Positions 11,199 through 21,623 of a DNA stretch of 64,000 bases are shown here, one piece after another (position 1 is the stretch's first letter; each line of letters starts with the position of its first letter). Under the pieces are notes generated by a model, which saw only the letters and a list, made by a program, of their open reading frames with translations, did not search any database and had not been told where the DNA came from. The DNA lies in contig NW_026262701.1 in the NCBI RefSeq assembly GCF_021869535.1, positions 6,401,501 to 6,465,500 on the forward strand. Direction: 5' to 3'. The DNA is from Mytilus californianus. Its lineage: Eukaryota > Mollusca > Bivalvia > Mytilida > Mytilidae. A program made the translations under genes and the position numbers.

Positions 11199-11869
11199 AG
11201 CCTAAATGACGCGGATTAAAGCATCTTTATGTTATCGTACTTCACTACAGACACTGGAGTTAGCGAATAAAATTTACACAATAAGAAGGAACGAAAGGAA
11301 CATACAGTCCAAAAAAGAAAAGAAATAACAATAGTGAGCGAAACATTCTTTTGTCGTAAAACCCATTTAAAATTTTAACCAATCACTAATCAAACCAGAG
11401 CATTTCATGCATACAGCATCGTCCCGTACATCTGAAGCAGGTTAACGCTGAAAGTGAATTTGCAAATAATATATTCCTTGTCCCATAGTTATGAACAACA
11501 TCAGACACACCAATACCCTATTGCTTCGAATATTTACCACCAGAACAGACCAGACTACTACGCACTCAGTTTTTTTTATATTCTTTTTGTGGAACCCACT
11601 TCCTTAAAATATCTCTACCCAATTTTAACAGTTTAAAACCCTGATCGAAAGCTGGGATTACTCAATCAAAGATCATTACATCTAGACAGCTAGACCAATT
11701 TGTAAAATAAATTGTGTTTTTTTTTAATTTTATATCTGCAGAAAATTAATTTGTTGGTTGCACATTTAAAGTTTTTAAATTTCTATAGTGTCTGGTTGCG
11801 ATGCATCCACGTCTAGTAATCAATGAGTGGATGTATCGCCGTCCGGTGATGTAGATGTATTGTCACAGT
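11199..11869. other. No recognisable feature
   Basis: AT-rich sequence without a supported gene or repeat. Confidence 0.45.
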
Positions 11870-12215
11870 GTCATGTAGAAATCACATTTAATGGTACTAA
11901 TCTTACTGAAACCAGATGTGCATTTTCATAATTAAATCAATGTCTCTTCAGTGATGTTTGAAGCAAAAATATTCGACAGTCCGAAACCTAATATAAATAT
12001 TCGAAATCGGGCGGTCTTGGTGAAGGTAAATTCAGAAAAGCGCTTCGGATGCATGAAATTTATGAAGTTTTGTTTTTATTTTTGTAAACTCTGTAGACCT
12101 GCATATATAATTGCTCGATTTTCGATTTTTAAGGATGCGAATTTAAGCATGTAAGCAATTTGAGTACTCCTCATTACAGAATCATGGATCGTTTGGAGGT
12201 CGATTCAAACCCATT
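11870..12215 (+). repeat. Family X-related fragment plus a block shared with 63.18-63.28 kb
   Basis: CCAGATGTGCATTTTC, ATGTCTCTTCAGTGATG and GCGCTTCGGATGCATGAAAT are family X features. Positions 12120-12215, including GTACTCCTCATTACAG and GATCGTTTGGAGGTCG, match the reverse complement of 63185-63275, so that part is a dispersed repeat too. Confidence 0.6.
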
Positions 12216-12739
12216 TTCTATGATTCAATGCGGATTGAAAATTAAATTGGTGGAACTATATAGTCAATTAGGATACATCTACAAAAGAAACACAGAATGG
12301 AAACTTTTGTATGGATCATAAATTAAAAAAAACTGTCAAAATAGGTGCAATTTTTGGGTACCGTCTATGTAATAAATTTTAATATGAGATAATCATTATA
12401 CATTAAGGAATGTAGCTCCGATGGATCTTTCATAAGTGATGCTTTCTTCGTTAAGAACCAGGGTGTTTTCTTTGACAAGACATTAAGCAAGGAAAAACAA
12501 GCTAGTGCATTGTCCAAATAATGCTAACATTCGCAATATAGGACGCATTCGGTCATTCGTGTAGAATGTTAATCAGTTCACCTGTTACCTCTCGCTTGGT
12601 CAATGGGAAAACCTTACTTTAATCAACAAATGCAGCTATATTATCTAAGGTGCAACGTGTTTATAATACAGCTAGACTGATAACTCAACATAAAATATAC
12701 CACCATATAAAATGTATAACACATCTGTTCTTGTATCAC
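12216..12739. other. No recognisable feature
   Basis: Between the preceding repeat and the inverted PLE segment. Some of it may be further decayed PLE sequence, but no motif could be read. Confidence 0.4.
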
Positions 12740-13455
12740 TCTTTTGGATTCAATTAAGCATCGTTGTCAATATAAAAAAGCCAAGGGCAGTTATAGTATC
12801 AAGCAGGTCCAATTGACATAGTTCTTTTGTTTGTTGTTACTATAAAATGACTTAAAAGAGTTTAAAAATATATATATTTGCATTCTGACTTTTTAAATGC
12901 CCATTTAATTAGGTGTTTGAACTTTTTCTTAATAGGAATATGATGCTAAGTGGTATATAGGGTAGAAAAATCAAAACTTTGAACAGATTAAAAATCACCA
13001 ATATAAGCATGCAATTTATCGTACTTACAACGAATTCTTTACACTCCAAAAGTGATTAATTTCACTCTTTTCAAAGGCCTTATTTGAACAATTTATTATT
13101 GAAGGTTTTTTATTGTACCAAGTGTACTAGTAATTAGAATAGACAGCTAAGTAGTGGAACAATGGCTTGAAGACGAAATAAATCTATATTTGTAAGGTGT
13201 TTTGTGCAGCTTCGGATGCCAGTACATAGTTGGAACTTTCATTGTATTTGGTTCTGCTTGTAAAGAAGTGGCTAAAAGTTTATGTGTGTTACAGATGTCA
13301 TTTTCCGAAAATGGAGTCAGTTGGAATGTTGGTGAATTCGTGATTTCTTTTTGCAGAACATCAGTGTAAAATTTACGTCAAACAATAATGATATTATTAG
13401 CAGCTTTATCAGCCGGGACAAAAACAAATTCCTTGGCGAGTTCTTTTAGTTTATG
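12740..13455 (-). pseudogene. Penelope-like element RT, copy 4, 5' part in inverted orientation
   Basis: Read on the minus strand from 13455 downward, this gives the N-terminal and finger part of a PLE reverse transcriptase: LKELAKEFVFVPADKAANN, a KFYTDVLQKEI block, ENDICNTHKLLATSLQAEPN, TMKVPTMYWHPKLHKTPYKY, RFISSSS, SVQSFDFSTLYTT (motif at 12949-12975), HHIPIKKKFKHLIKWAFKKS and, after a frameshift, NSFKSF...NNKQKNYVNWTC. A TGA replaces a cysteine codon after IIIV. It directly abuts the plus-strand C-terminal part starting near 13458. The palm region with GIPMG and YIDD is missing between the two parts. Confidence 0.87.
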
Positions 13456-13457
13456 TT

Positions 13458-14243
13458 TTGATACGAGAAATAGGTTATATATCTCATTTTGTTCGATTCG
13501 CTTGTGTATGTGACAACGTATTTGATTTTAACCAAAGAGATCTCTGTATTACTGAAAAATTATTACACCAGGGTTCTCGATATCACAAACCATTCAAAAC
13601 ATTTACTAAATTGGGTCATCGGTACAAGGACATCATTCGTAAATAATTACATTAGATGTATGTTTCATTATTATACGTTATTTTGATTGGCTAACAGCAA
13701 TCTCGCGTCATTCTTCATTTCAAAAAATGAATTTCATGAATTGTAACATACATGATGTCACACGTTTCCACAATAAAGTGCACAGGTATATAAAAGGAAA
13801 AAATGATAGTAATCGTGTTTTCATGATCATAGGGAAAAAATGTAATTATAAGTATTGAATGCTTCTTTTAGTAATTTCATAGGATTGTAAAAGCGTTGAC
13901 CGTGCGTACATTTTTAGAATGAAGCGCTTCCGCGCTTCATACAAAATGTACTTTGGTCAACGCTTTTACAACCCAATGAAATTACAAAAAGAAGCATTCA
14001 ATTCTTAAATATAAATCAACATGCAGACATTTATACGTTCAGGTATTTCACATCCAATCTTCTATGGTAATATTCTTTACAAAGCACAAAAATGTCGGCA
14101 GTCACCTCAAAAGCTAACCAAACCTTTAAACAGACTTATTCAGAAGGGATATATATAGTTATGATACTGTTGTCAGGTCATTAAGAATGGCATATTTTGG
14201 TACTAATATTGATTCACTCATAGGGTCTTTGCATCGGCAATAA
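13458..14243 (+). pseudogene. Penelope-like element RT, copy 4, C-terminal part
   Basis: Plus-strand continuation of copy 4. It reads YISHFVRFACVCDNVFDFNQ, RDLCITEKLLHQGSRYHKP and HRYKDIIRKY up to 13645, and resumes at 14006 with STCRHL, RSGISHPIFYGNILYKAQKC, LTKPLNRLIQKGY and RSLRMAYFGTNIDSLIG, ending TAA at 14241-14243. A 360-bp insertion (13646-14005) splits it, and small frameshifts lie near 14035 and 14155. No C-terminal GIY-YIG domain follows. Confidence 0.87.
13646..14005. mobile_element. Hairpin-bearing insertion in PLE copy 4, TAAATA flanks
   Basis: The interruption is flanked by TAAATA at 13640-13645 and 14006-14011, and removing it restores the RT reading. Positions 13853-14003 form a long imperfect palindrome with stem ends ATTGAATGCTTCTTTT / AAAAGAAGCATTCAAT, an inner stem TTGTAAAAGCGTTGACC / GGTCAACGCTTTTACAA, and a CpG-rich tip GAAGCGCTTCCGCGCTTC. 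There is no coding capacity, consistent with a foldback or MITE-like non-autonomous element. Confidence 0.75.
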
Positions 14244-14890
14244 ACACATTTATTCTAAAACCAGTTGTTGGTATGATACGGGTTATGTTCTTCTCATATA
14301 TTTTATGATGGTATGCTACTAACCCCCTAAGGGAGGAGCGTGCTTGATTTTCATATGATGAAGACATAATCTTCCAATCAGTTTAATTGAGGTCGGGAGC
14401 TGGCATGTTAGTAACTGCTAGTAGTCCTTTGTTTATTTATGTATCATTGTCATTTTCCTTAGTTTCTTTTGTTACCTTTTCTGGCATCGGACTCGGACTC
14501 AGTCTTTTTAACTGAGTTTTACTTTGCGTATCGCTGTGTGTTTCTTTATTCTACATTGGCTAGAGGTATAGGGGAGGGTTGAGATCTCACAAAACATGTT
14601 TAACCCCGCTGCATTTTTGCCCCTGTCCCAAGTCAGGAGCCACTGGCCTTTGTTCGTCTTGTATGTTTTTTTTAATTTTAGTTCATTTATATGTTTTGGA
14701 GTTTAGTATGACGTCGATTTTCACTGAACTAGTATACATATTTGTTTAGGGGTCAGGTGAGGGCCACCTCCGGGTGTGGGATTTTCTCGCTGCATTGAAG
14801 ACCCATTAGTGGCCTTCGGTTGTTATCTGCTCTTTGGTCGGATTGTTGTCTCTTTGACATTTTCCACATTTCCATTCTCAATTTTATGTT
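14244..14890 (+). mobile_element. PLE 3' tail, type 3 (intact copy)
   Basis: Follows the stop codon of copy 4. Landmarks are GATGAAGACATAATCTTCCA, GGTCGGGAGCTGGCATGTTA, TCTACATTGGCTAGAGGTAT, CACAAAACATGTTTAACCCC, CCCAAGTCAGGAGCCACTGG, TCTCGCTGCATTGAAGACCC and the terminal TTGTTGTCTCTTTGACATTT...TTTCCATTCTCA. It contains the uninterrupted form (GGCCTTTGTTCGTCTTGTAT at about 14647) of the site where another copy carries a 2.2-kb insertion at 26432-28656. Confidence 0.88.
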
Positions 14891-14929
14891 GATATACAGA
14901 TTTACCTAAAAGAACTTGGCAATGTATAC

Positions 14930-15560
14930 CAGAAATCACGATAATTGCGGTAAGACAATTTGACAAAGCGGTTGCAACTCTCTGGAACAGCAAATTCTGT
15001 AATCTGCAGAAGCTTGAAACTTTTAAGAAAAATATGAAAACTTATCCTTTTAGATCTACCTATCATAATTTTAGAACTTTAAGTAGAACTCTTTTAGATC
15101 CTAGTTTAAGAGTAAAAATATTTACAGAGAGAAAAAACTTCAACAAACTTGTACGTAAAAATCATAGGGTCTATAAAAAAAAATACTTGACGTATCTGAA
15201 AATAATCCTTTTGGAAATCGGTAAATTTATTAAAGGACAAAGCGAAGGAAGTCGTACCTAGCTCAAATATTTCACATGATAAATGGTTGAATTACTTCAA
15301 AAAAATTAATGATATTTAAAAAAAATCTGCTGATTGTGATGGTAAAAACATATTAGAGTGTCATGTAGTAAATTAGTTAAAACATATGTGTTGGTTTTAA
15401 ATTTGATATTAAAGAGTGGAATCTTTCCTTCTATATGAAGAGAAATTATCATTAAGCCTATATTTAAAGGAGGATTTTTTAATGATCCTTCTAGCTACAG
15501 AGGTGGAGCTCTCTCTAGTTGTTTATGTCATTTTATTTTTGTTATTTTATGTTATACTTA
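14930..15560 (+). pseudogene. Non-LTR (LINE) retrotransposon reverse transcriptase remnants
   Basis: Several reading segments resemble LINE ORF2. AVATLWNSKFCNLQKLETFK...MKTYPF (about 14970-15050) resembles a C-terminal block. DPSLRVKIFTERKNFNKLVR...YKKKYL (about 15096-15190) and SSNISHDKWLNYFKKIND (about 15262-15310) resemble the linker before RT. SGIFPS (15415-15432), IIIKPIFKGG and NDPSSYRG (15481-15504) match the start of the RT domain. Stops and frameshifts are frequent, and the palm with its catalytic Asp pair is absent. The segment order suggests at least two fragments. CR1/L2/RTE-like is the most I can say. Confidence 0.7.
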
Positions 15561-15639
15561 TATATTATGTGTATAAATCTTTTAAAGATACAGCTTTCTC
15601 CTTAGAAGCCCTTAAATACTATAAATAATAGGTTTAGGG

Positions 15640-16095
15640 TTACATATTGATAATAATACTATAAAGTACGAATGAAGTATAACGAAATCAGAGTTCTATA
15701 TATTAATTAGATTGGTAAAGTTTTTGTTAAGTATCCCTTTAAAAGTTGTATACATGTATTGCACTGTTGCATGTTTTGTCTTTTCCAAACATTTTTGCTG
15801 TTTCTTTTTACACTCAATATTTTCTTACCTGGTTGTGATGCGTAGCTCTACAAAACATATAATATTAAGTGTAATAGCTTTTATATCTCAAATAGTTTCT
15901 ACTGGTATTGTGTATCGATTTTATTGGCTAGCGCATATAATGGATGTAAATAGTTTAATGACGTAATGATAGAAATCTTCATTTTAGATAATATGTTGTT
16001 TGTCTTAGTAGTAAATGTAGAAATATTTGGATCTTGTTTCTATTGTGTTTCGTCCAATAAAATATTGAATTCAATCCAATTGAATTAATTTTTAA
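15640..16095 (+). repeat. Putative LINE 3' region
   Basis: Shares ordered blocks with 3905-4200 and ends near 16045-16095 in CAATAAAATATTGAATTCAA...TCCAATTGAATT, a simple-repeat-like tail typical of some LINEs. Its link to the RT remnants just upstream rests on position and is inference. Confidence 0.5.
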
Positions 16096-16144
16096 AATTA
16101 TACAGTATCTAGAACGTAGTTTTGCATACTATATCCAACCTTAC

Positions 16145-16220
16145 TTCCTGTGTCATTTGGTCTCTTGTGAAGAGTTGTCTCATTCGCAATCATACCACAT
16201 CTTCTTTTTTATATTAGTCA
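16145..16220 (+). repeat. PLE-type 3' tail repeat, type 4 (short copy)
   Basis: Contains TGTGTCATTTGGTCTCTTGT and GTTGTCTCATTCGCAATCAT followed by ACCACATCTTCTT, the reverse complement of the 1305-1365 end. Confidence 0.75.
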
Positions 16221-17019
16221 TATGAGGTGTTCGTCATTTTTATTTGACATTGGAACCTATCCAATTATTCAAAGCGACATACGGAAAATCACGAAGGTTT
16301 TACATCATTATTATTAAATTCTGTTGCCCTTATGTCTGTGGTCTAAACTCCAAATAAAATGTATAATAAAAACCTTATGGTCATATGATTTAAATGTGCT
16401 AGTTGAAATACAAACCAAAAAATGGGTGCTTATTTTACGACTTAGATGGATCACCAGATGCAGACATAAAATGACTTGCCTATATCTAATACCTTGATCT
16501 TGCTTTTTAGTCCGGTGTAAAATTTCCCATTTTTTTTCTTCATAAAATGAAAAGAAGAAGCCATTTTGATTGTTGTTCAATATAGATCATAGCACCAAAT
16601 GTACTCCTTAAAATTGCACCATACCAAAGGTAGAAAAAAATCAAAAGTTCATACAAATCTCTGTTCCGGAAGTTTCAGTTTCTTCATAAAAAACTAAGTT
16701 TCTTTGATTAACCGATATACACAAATGATTGAAACATTCAGTAGGAAGTAAAAATGTTCTGAAATAAACTGCCGGTATTATAAAGATAGCGAACGGCATT
16801 AGAATAAATGTATTAATGCATTGAACAGCGTGGTGTGTGCAAACTAGGTACTTTGTGTTATTTCTCTTTGTGTTATTTGTTTTATGCTTAGTCCGTACTG
16901 ACCATTTCACATTGATGTAACACAACTGTCTAGATGAGGGGAGAGTTGAACGCAAGAAATGATGAGTAACAGAGTTGAACGTTGCACATTAATGAAAAGC
17001 TAATAAGGCAATAAATCAA
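16221..17019. other. No recognisable feature
   Basis: Two minus-strand open frames (16314-16580 and 16641-16955) lack recognisable domains, and no splice-flanked exon is evident. Confidence 0.45.
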
Positions 17020-18420
17020 CTAACTCGGCGTTAACTAACTACTTAAAAGTTTAATATTTCAGAAGGTAGAAGACCTGGATGCTTCATATTTTGTATATAG
17101 ATGCCTTATAATAAGAAGTTTCCGTTTGTAAGATGTCCATTGTCCTTCACCTCATTTTCATGGTTCAGTGACTACTTTAAAAAATAGTTAATTTTTTTGA
17201 AATGTTAATTTCTCTCTTATTATGAGTAATAGGATAACTATATTTGATATGTTTATACCTTGCAAGGTCCTCATGCCTGTCAGACAGTTTTCATTTAACC
17301 TTGACCTCATTTCATACATTCGTGAACAAGGATAAGTTTTCGTGGTCGTCTATATCTCAGATACTACAGCAATAGATCTACCATATTTGGTGTATGGAAA
17401 GATTGTAAGGTATGCATGTCCAAATGTCAGGTGTCATCTGACCTTGACCTCATTTCATGGATCAGTGAACAAGGTTAAGTTTCGTGGTCAAGTCCATATC
17501 TCAGATATTATATGCAATAGGTTAACAATATTTGGTGTATGGAAATATTTCATGATGCACATGTCAGACTTTTATTTTATTTGACCTTGAACTCATTTGC
17601 ACGGTCCATTGCTGAGCGTTAAGATTCAGTGTTTTGTTCTGATTTTCTTGAACTATAAGAAATGGGTCAACAATATTTGGTGTATGAAATGATTGCAAGG
17701 TGTATATGTCTGTCTGTCAGGTATCATCTGACCTTAGCCTCATTTTCAAGGTTCAATGGTCAATGTTAAGTTTTCAGGGTTAAGCTTCTTTCTTATTAAC
17801 TATAAGAAATATGTCAGGTATATTTAATGCATAGATTAATTTTAAGGTGTACATGTCTGTCTGGCATTGTTCATCTGACCTTGACCTCAATTTCATGGTT
17901 CATTGGTCAATGTTTAGTTTTCCTGGTAAGGTTTGTTTCTTAAAAAAACTATAATAAATAGGTCAACTATGTTTGGTGCATGGAAGATTGTAAGTTGTAC
18001 TTGTATTTTCGGTTTGGTTTTATGATCTTTTATGCTTTACTCTGGCATAGATAATAAACAACTGTTCAAATTAATAAAATTCTATTTTTCACAAACGCAT
18101 GTACATGTAATTGTCACAATAAAATCAAGAGAACAAATCAACAGTCAAACTAATATATAAACCAAATACGGACTGCAATCCGCATAACCCAATAAGTGGT
18201 TAAGGAGAGATAACTCTCTTAAAAGTATGCTTACTTAACCAAACGTCTTGACCATACCAAACTGACATATAACATTGGTTTATCTTATTCAGACCTTGAC
18301 CTCATTTTATTGGATCATGTTTAGTTTATATGATACTTGTAGTAAAGCTTTATATCTAGGACTATCAACATAAAATCAATGGTCTAAAGCAGGCGAGACA
18401 TGTCAGCGTGTACACTCTTG
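17020..18420 (+). mobile_element. Pearl/HINE-like element, family D, forward copy
   Basis: Begins with GTTAACTAACTACTTAAAAG and GACCTGGATGCTTCATATTT and continues as diverged ~145-bp monomers containing CCTTGACCTCATTTC (near 17147, 17302, 17444, 17586, 17733, 17880 and 18296). It ends with AAGCTTTATATCTAGGACTA, AGGCGAGACATGTCAGCGTG and TACACTCTTG. The GC-rich hairpin and (CGG)n start, seen in the copy at 21.6 kb, is missing here. Non-coding. Confidence 0.8.
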
Positions 18421-18892
18421 TTTTCACAAGCTAGATGTTCTGTCTATATTTTTTATTAATTGTTGGAAACCTCTAGATAGCAATTGTCTAAGAACCTTGC
18501 TATTAAGGTTTTATATGTCCATTTTGGTGCCTTTCTATGTATTTGGCTTTCCGCTGATACGCTTATGCCAGTCGGACTGTTAAACCCATTCCATGTTAAC
18601 AAAAGAGTCATATCAAAATCTAATCTTCAATAGCACCTACATTGTACACAGCAATTATGTGTTGGTCAAATTTCAATTTTCAGAAACAGTTGTGTGGAAT
18701 GTCTTGAAAATACTTTTATAGGAAGAGCACTATCAATTTTGAGATCACTTTGTATAAAGTCAAAGTTTACTTTTTGCAGAAGATGAAGTGATCTCAAAAT
18801 AGATTTTCTTCCTATTATATGACCACATTTTCAAATATGGTTGAAATCCAGTATGTAGTATTTTATTTTAAAAGCATCAAGAAAACACTCAG
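18421..18892. other. No recognisable gene; short inverted repeat
   Basis: Unique-looking AT-rich DNA. TTTTGAGATCACTTTG (about 18737) and AAGTGATCTCAAAAT (about 18785) can pair as a small hairpin. Confidence 0.4.
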
Positions 18893-19055
18893 TCCCCAAG
18901 GATGTCTCAGCTCAGTAGTCAGTTCTTCGGTACTGACATGATTTATATAAATTATGAAATTTATAGAAAGAAATTTAGGTTTCAACTCCTTCAGGCAAAA
19001 TTGATCTTTTAAAAACAGATTTAGCAATTGTGTTTATGTTCTTTATTATTTCTTC
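18893..19055 (+). mobile_element. Family X fragment preceding the 85-bp array
   Basis: GTCCCCAAGGATGTCTCAGC, TCAGTAGTCAGTTCTTCGG and ACTGACATGATTTATATAAA match the other end of the family X repeat, which occurs reversed with TGTGCTGACTACTGTGCTGA at about 10822. It places the array inside a family X element. Confidence 0.65.
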
Positions 19056-19812
19056 AACTGTTTATATTCTAATACATCCTTGGCTTTAAAAATATTCGGC
19101 TTTGAGCGTTCCTGATGATGGTAAATCGAGAAAACCGCTTCAACTGTTTCTATTCTAATACATCCTTGGCTTTCAAATATTCGGCTTTGAGTGTTCCTGA
19201 TGATGGTAAATCGAGAAAACCGCTTCAACTGTTTCTATTCTAATACATCCTTGGCTTTCAAATATTCGGCTTTGAGCGTTCCTGATGATGGTAAATCGAG
19301 AAAACCGCTTCAACTATTTCTATTCTAAAACATCCTTGGCTTTCAAATATTCGGCTTTGAGTGTTCCTGATGATGGTAAATCGAGAAAACCGCTTCAACT
19401 GTTTCTATTCTAATACATCCTTGGCTTTCAAATATTCGGCTTTGAGTGTTCCTGATGATGGTAAATCGAGAAAACCGCTTCAACTGTTTCTATTCTAAAA
19501 CATCCTTGGCTTTCAAATATTCGGCTTTGAGCGTTCCTGATGATGGTAAATCGAGAAAACCGCTTTAACTGTCTCTATTCTAATACATCCTTGGCTTTCA
19601 AATATTCGGCTTTGAGCGTTCCTGATGATGGTAAATCGAGAAAACCGCTTCAACTGTTTCTATTCTAATACATCCTTGGCTTTCAAATATTCGGCTTTGA
19701 GAGTTCCTGATGATGGTAAATCGAGAAACCGCTTCAACTGTTTCTATTCTAATATATCCTTTGCTTTCAAATATTCGGCTTTGAGTGTTCCTGATGATGG
19801 TAAATCAAGACA
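19056..19812 (+). repeat. 85-bp tandem array, part I (about 9 copies)
   Basis: Monomer landmarks are CTGATGATGGTAAATCGAGA, AAACCGCTTCAACTGTTTCT, ATTCTAATACATCCTTGGCT and TTCAAATATTCGGCTTTGAG. Copies begin at 19112, 19197, 19282, 19367, 19452, 19537, 19622 and 19707, with a partial at 19791. Divergence is a few percent. The consensus corresponds to family X (CTTTCGAATGTTTGA..TTTGAG.GTTCCTGATGA). Confidence 0.95.
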
Positions 19813-21623
19813 AGAGTGCACACACTGAAATGTCTCGCCTTCTTTACTTATCATTGATATTATGTTGATAGTCCTAAATATAAAGCTTTATTACACTGTC
19901 ACATAAACTTATTATTAACCAAGTTAACTAAACATTGACCAATGAACCATGAAAATGAGGTCAAGGTCAGATGAACCATGCTAGGCAGGCATGTACAGCT
20001 AACAATTCTTCCATACAACAAATATAGTTGACCTATTGCTTTTAGTTTAAGAAAAACAGACCAAAACACAAAAACTTAACACTGAGCAATGAACCTTGAA
20101 AATGAGGTCAAGGTAAAAAAAAACTGTGTGACTGACAAATAGATCATAAAATATTTCCATACACCAAATATAGTTGAACTGTTGCATATAGTATTAGAAA
20201 AAAAGACCAAAACTCAAAAAATTAACTTTGACCACTGAACCATGAAAATGAGGTCAAGGTCAGATGACTGCCCGCTAGACATGTTCACCTTACAATCATT
20301 CCATACACCAACTATACTAGACCTATTGCTTATAGTATCTGAGATATGGACTTGACCACCAAAACTTAACCTTGTTCACTGATCCATGAAATGAGGTCGA
20401 GGTCAAGTGAAAACTGTCTGACGGGCATGAGGACTTGCAAGGTACGCACATACCAAATATAGTTGAACTATTGCATATAGTATTAGAAAAAAAGACCAAA
20501 ACTCAAAAACTTAACTTTGACCACTGAACCATGAAAATGAGGTCAAAGTCAGATGACACCTGCCCGCTAGACATGTACACCTTACAATCATTCCATACAC
20601 CAATTATAGTAGACCTATGGCATACAGTATAGGAAAAAAGACCAAAACACAAAAACTTAACTATAACCACTGAACCATGAAAATGAGGTCAAGGTCAGAT
20701 GACACCTGTCAGTTGGACATGTACACCTTACAGTCCTTCCATACACCGAATATACTAGACCTATTGCTTATAGTATCTGAGATATGGACTTGACCACCAA
20801 AACTTAACCTTGATCACTGATCCATGAAATGAGGTCGAGGTCAAGTGAAAACTGTCTGACGGGCATGAGGACCTTGCAAGGTACGCACATACCAAATATA
20901 GTTGAACTATTGCATATAGTATTAGAAAAAAAGACCAAAACTCAAAAACTTAACTTTGACCACTGAACCATGAAAATGAGGTCAAGGTCAGATGACACCT
21001 GCCCGCTAGACATGTACACCTTACAATCATTCCATACACCAACTATAGTAGACCTATGGCATACAGTATAGGAAAAACAGACCAAAACACAAAAACTTAA
21101 CTATAACCACTGAACCATGAAAATGAGGTCAAGGTCAGATGACACCTGCCAGTTGGACATGTACACCTTACAGTCCTTCCATACACCGAATATACTAGAC
21201 CTATTGCTTATAGTATCTGAGATATGGACTTGACCACCAAAACTTAACCTTGTTCACTGATCCATGAAATGAGGTCGAGGTCAAGTGAAAACTGTCTGAC
21301 GGGCATGAGGACCTTGCAAGGTACGCACATACCAAATAGAGTTATCCTATTACTTATAATAAGAGAGAATCTAACATTACAAAAAATCTGAACTTTATTT
21401 TCATGAAGTCACTGAACCATGAAAATGAGGTCAAGGACATTGGACATGTGACTGACAGAAACTTCGTAACATGAGGCATCCATATACAAAGTATGAAGCA
21501 TCCAGACCTTCCACCTTCTAAAATATAAAGCTTTTAAGAAGTTAGCTAACGCCGCCGCCGCCGCCGCCGCCGCTGCCGGATCACTATCCCTATGTCGAGC
21601 TTTCTGCGACAAAAGTCGCAGGC
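19813..21623 (-). mobile_element. Pearl/HINE-like element, family D, full-length reversed copy inside the 85-bp array
   Basis: In reverse complement it opens with AGCCTGCGACTTTTGTCGCA, a perfect 6-bp-stem hairpin (TGCGAC/GTCGCA). Next come AGAAAGCTCGACATAGGGAT, a (CGG)n run at 21550-21576 and GTTAGCTAACTTCTTAAAAG. About eleven 145-bp monomers with TGACCTTGACCTCATTTTCA follow, and it ends AGGCGAGACATTTCAGTGTG and TGCACTCTTG. It interrupts the array and is flanked by AGAC(AA): AAGACAAGAG on the left and TAGACAAAAACCGC on the right. No coding capacity; a poly-alanine open frame is just the (GCC)n run. Confidence 0.85.
20341..21330 (-). repeat. Higher-order repeat inside family D, unit ~439 bp
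   Basis: GAGATATGGACTTGACCACC recurs at 20341, 20779 and 21219 (438 and 440 bp apart), and the intervening blocks are nearly identical. Each ~439-bp unit holds three distinct ~145-bp monomers, so the trimer was amplified as a block. Confidence 0.85.

Noticed and set aside
19813-21623. Canonical Helitron with 5' TC and 3' CTRR ends
   Set aside because: In the reversed copy the hairpin is followed by CTAG, but the other end is not TC at an A/T target and a short AGAC(AA) repeat flanks it; kept only as pearl/HINE-like.
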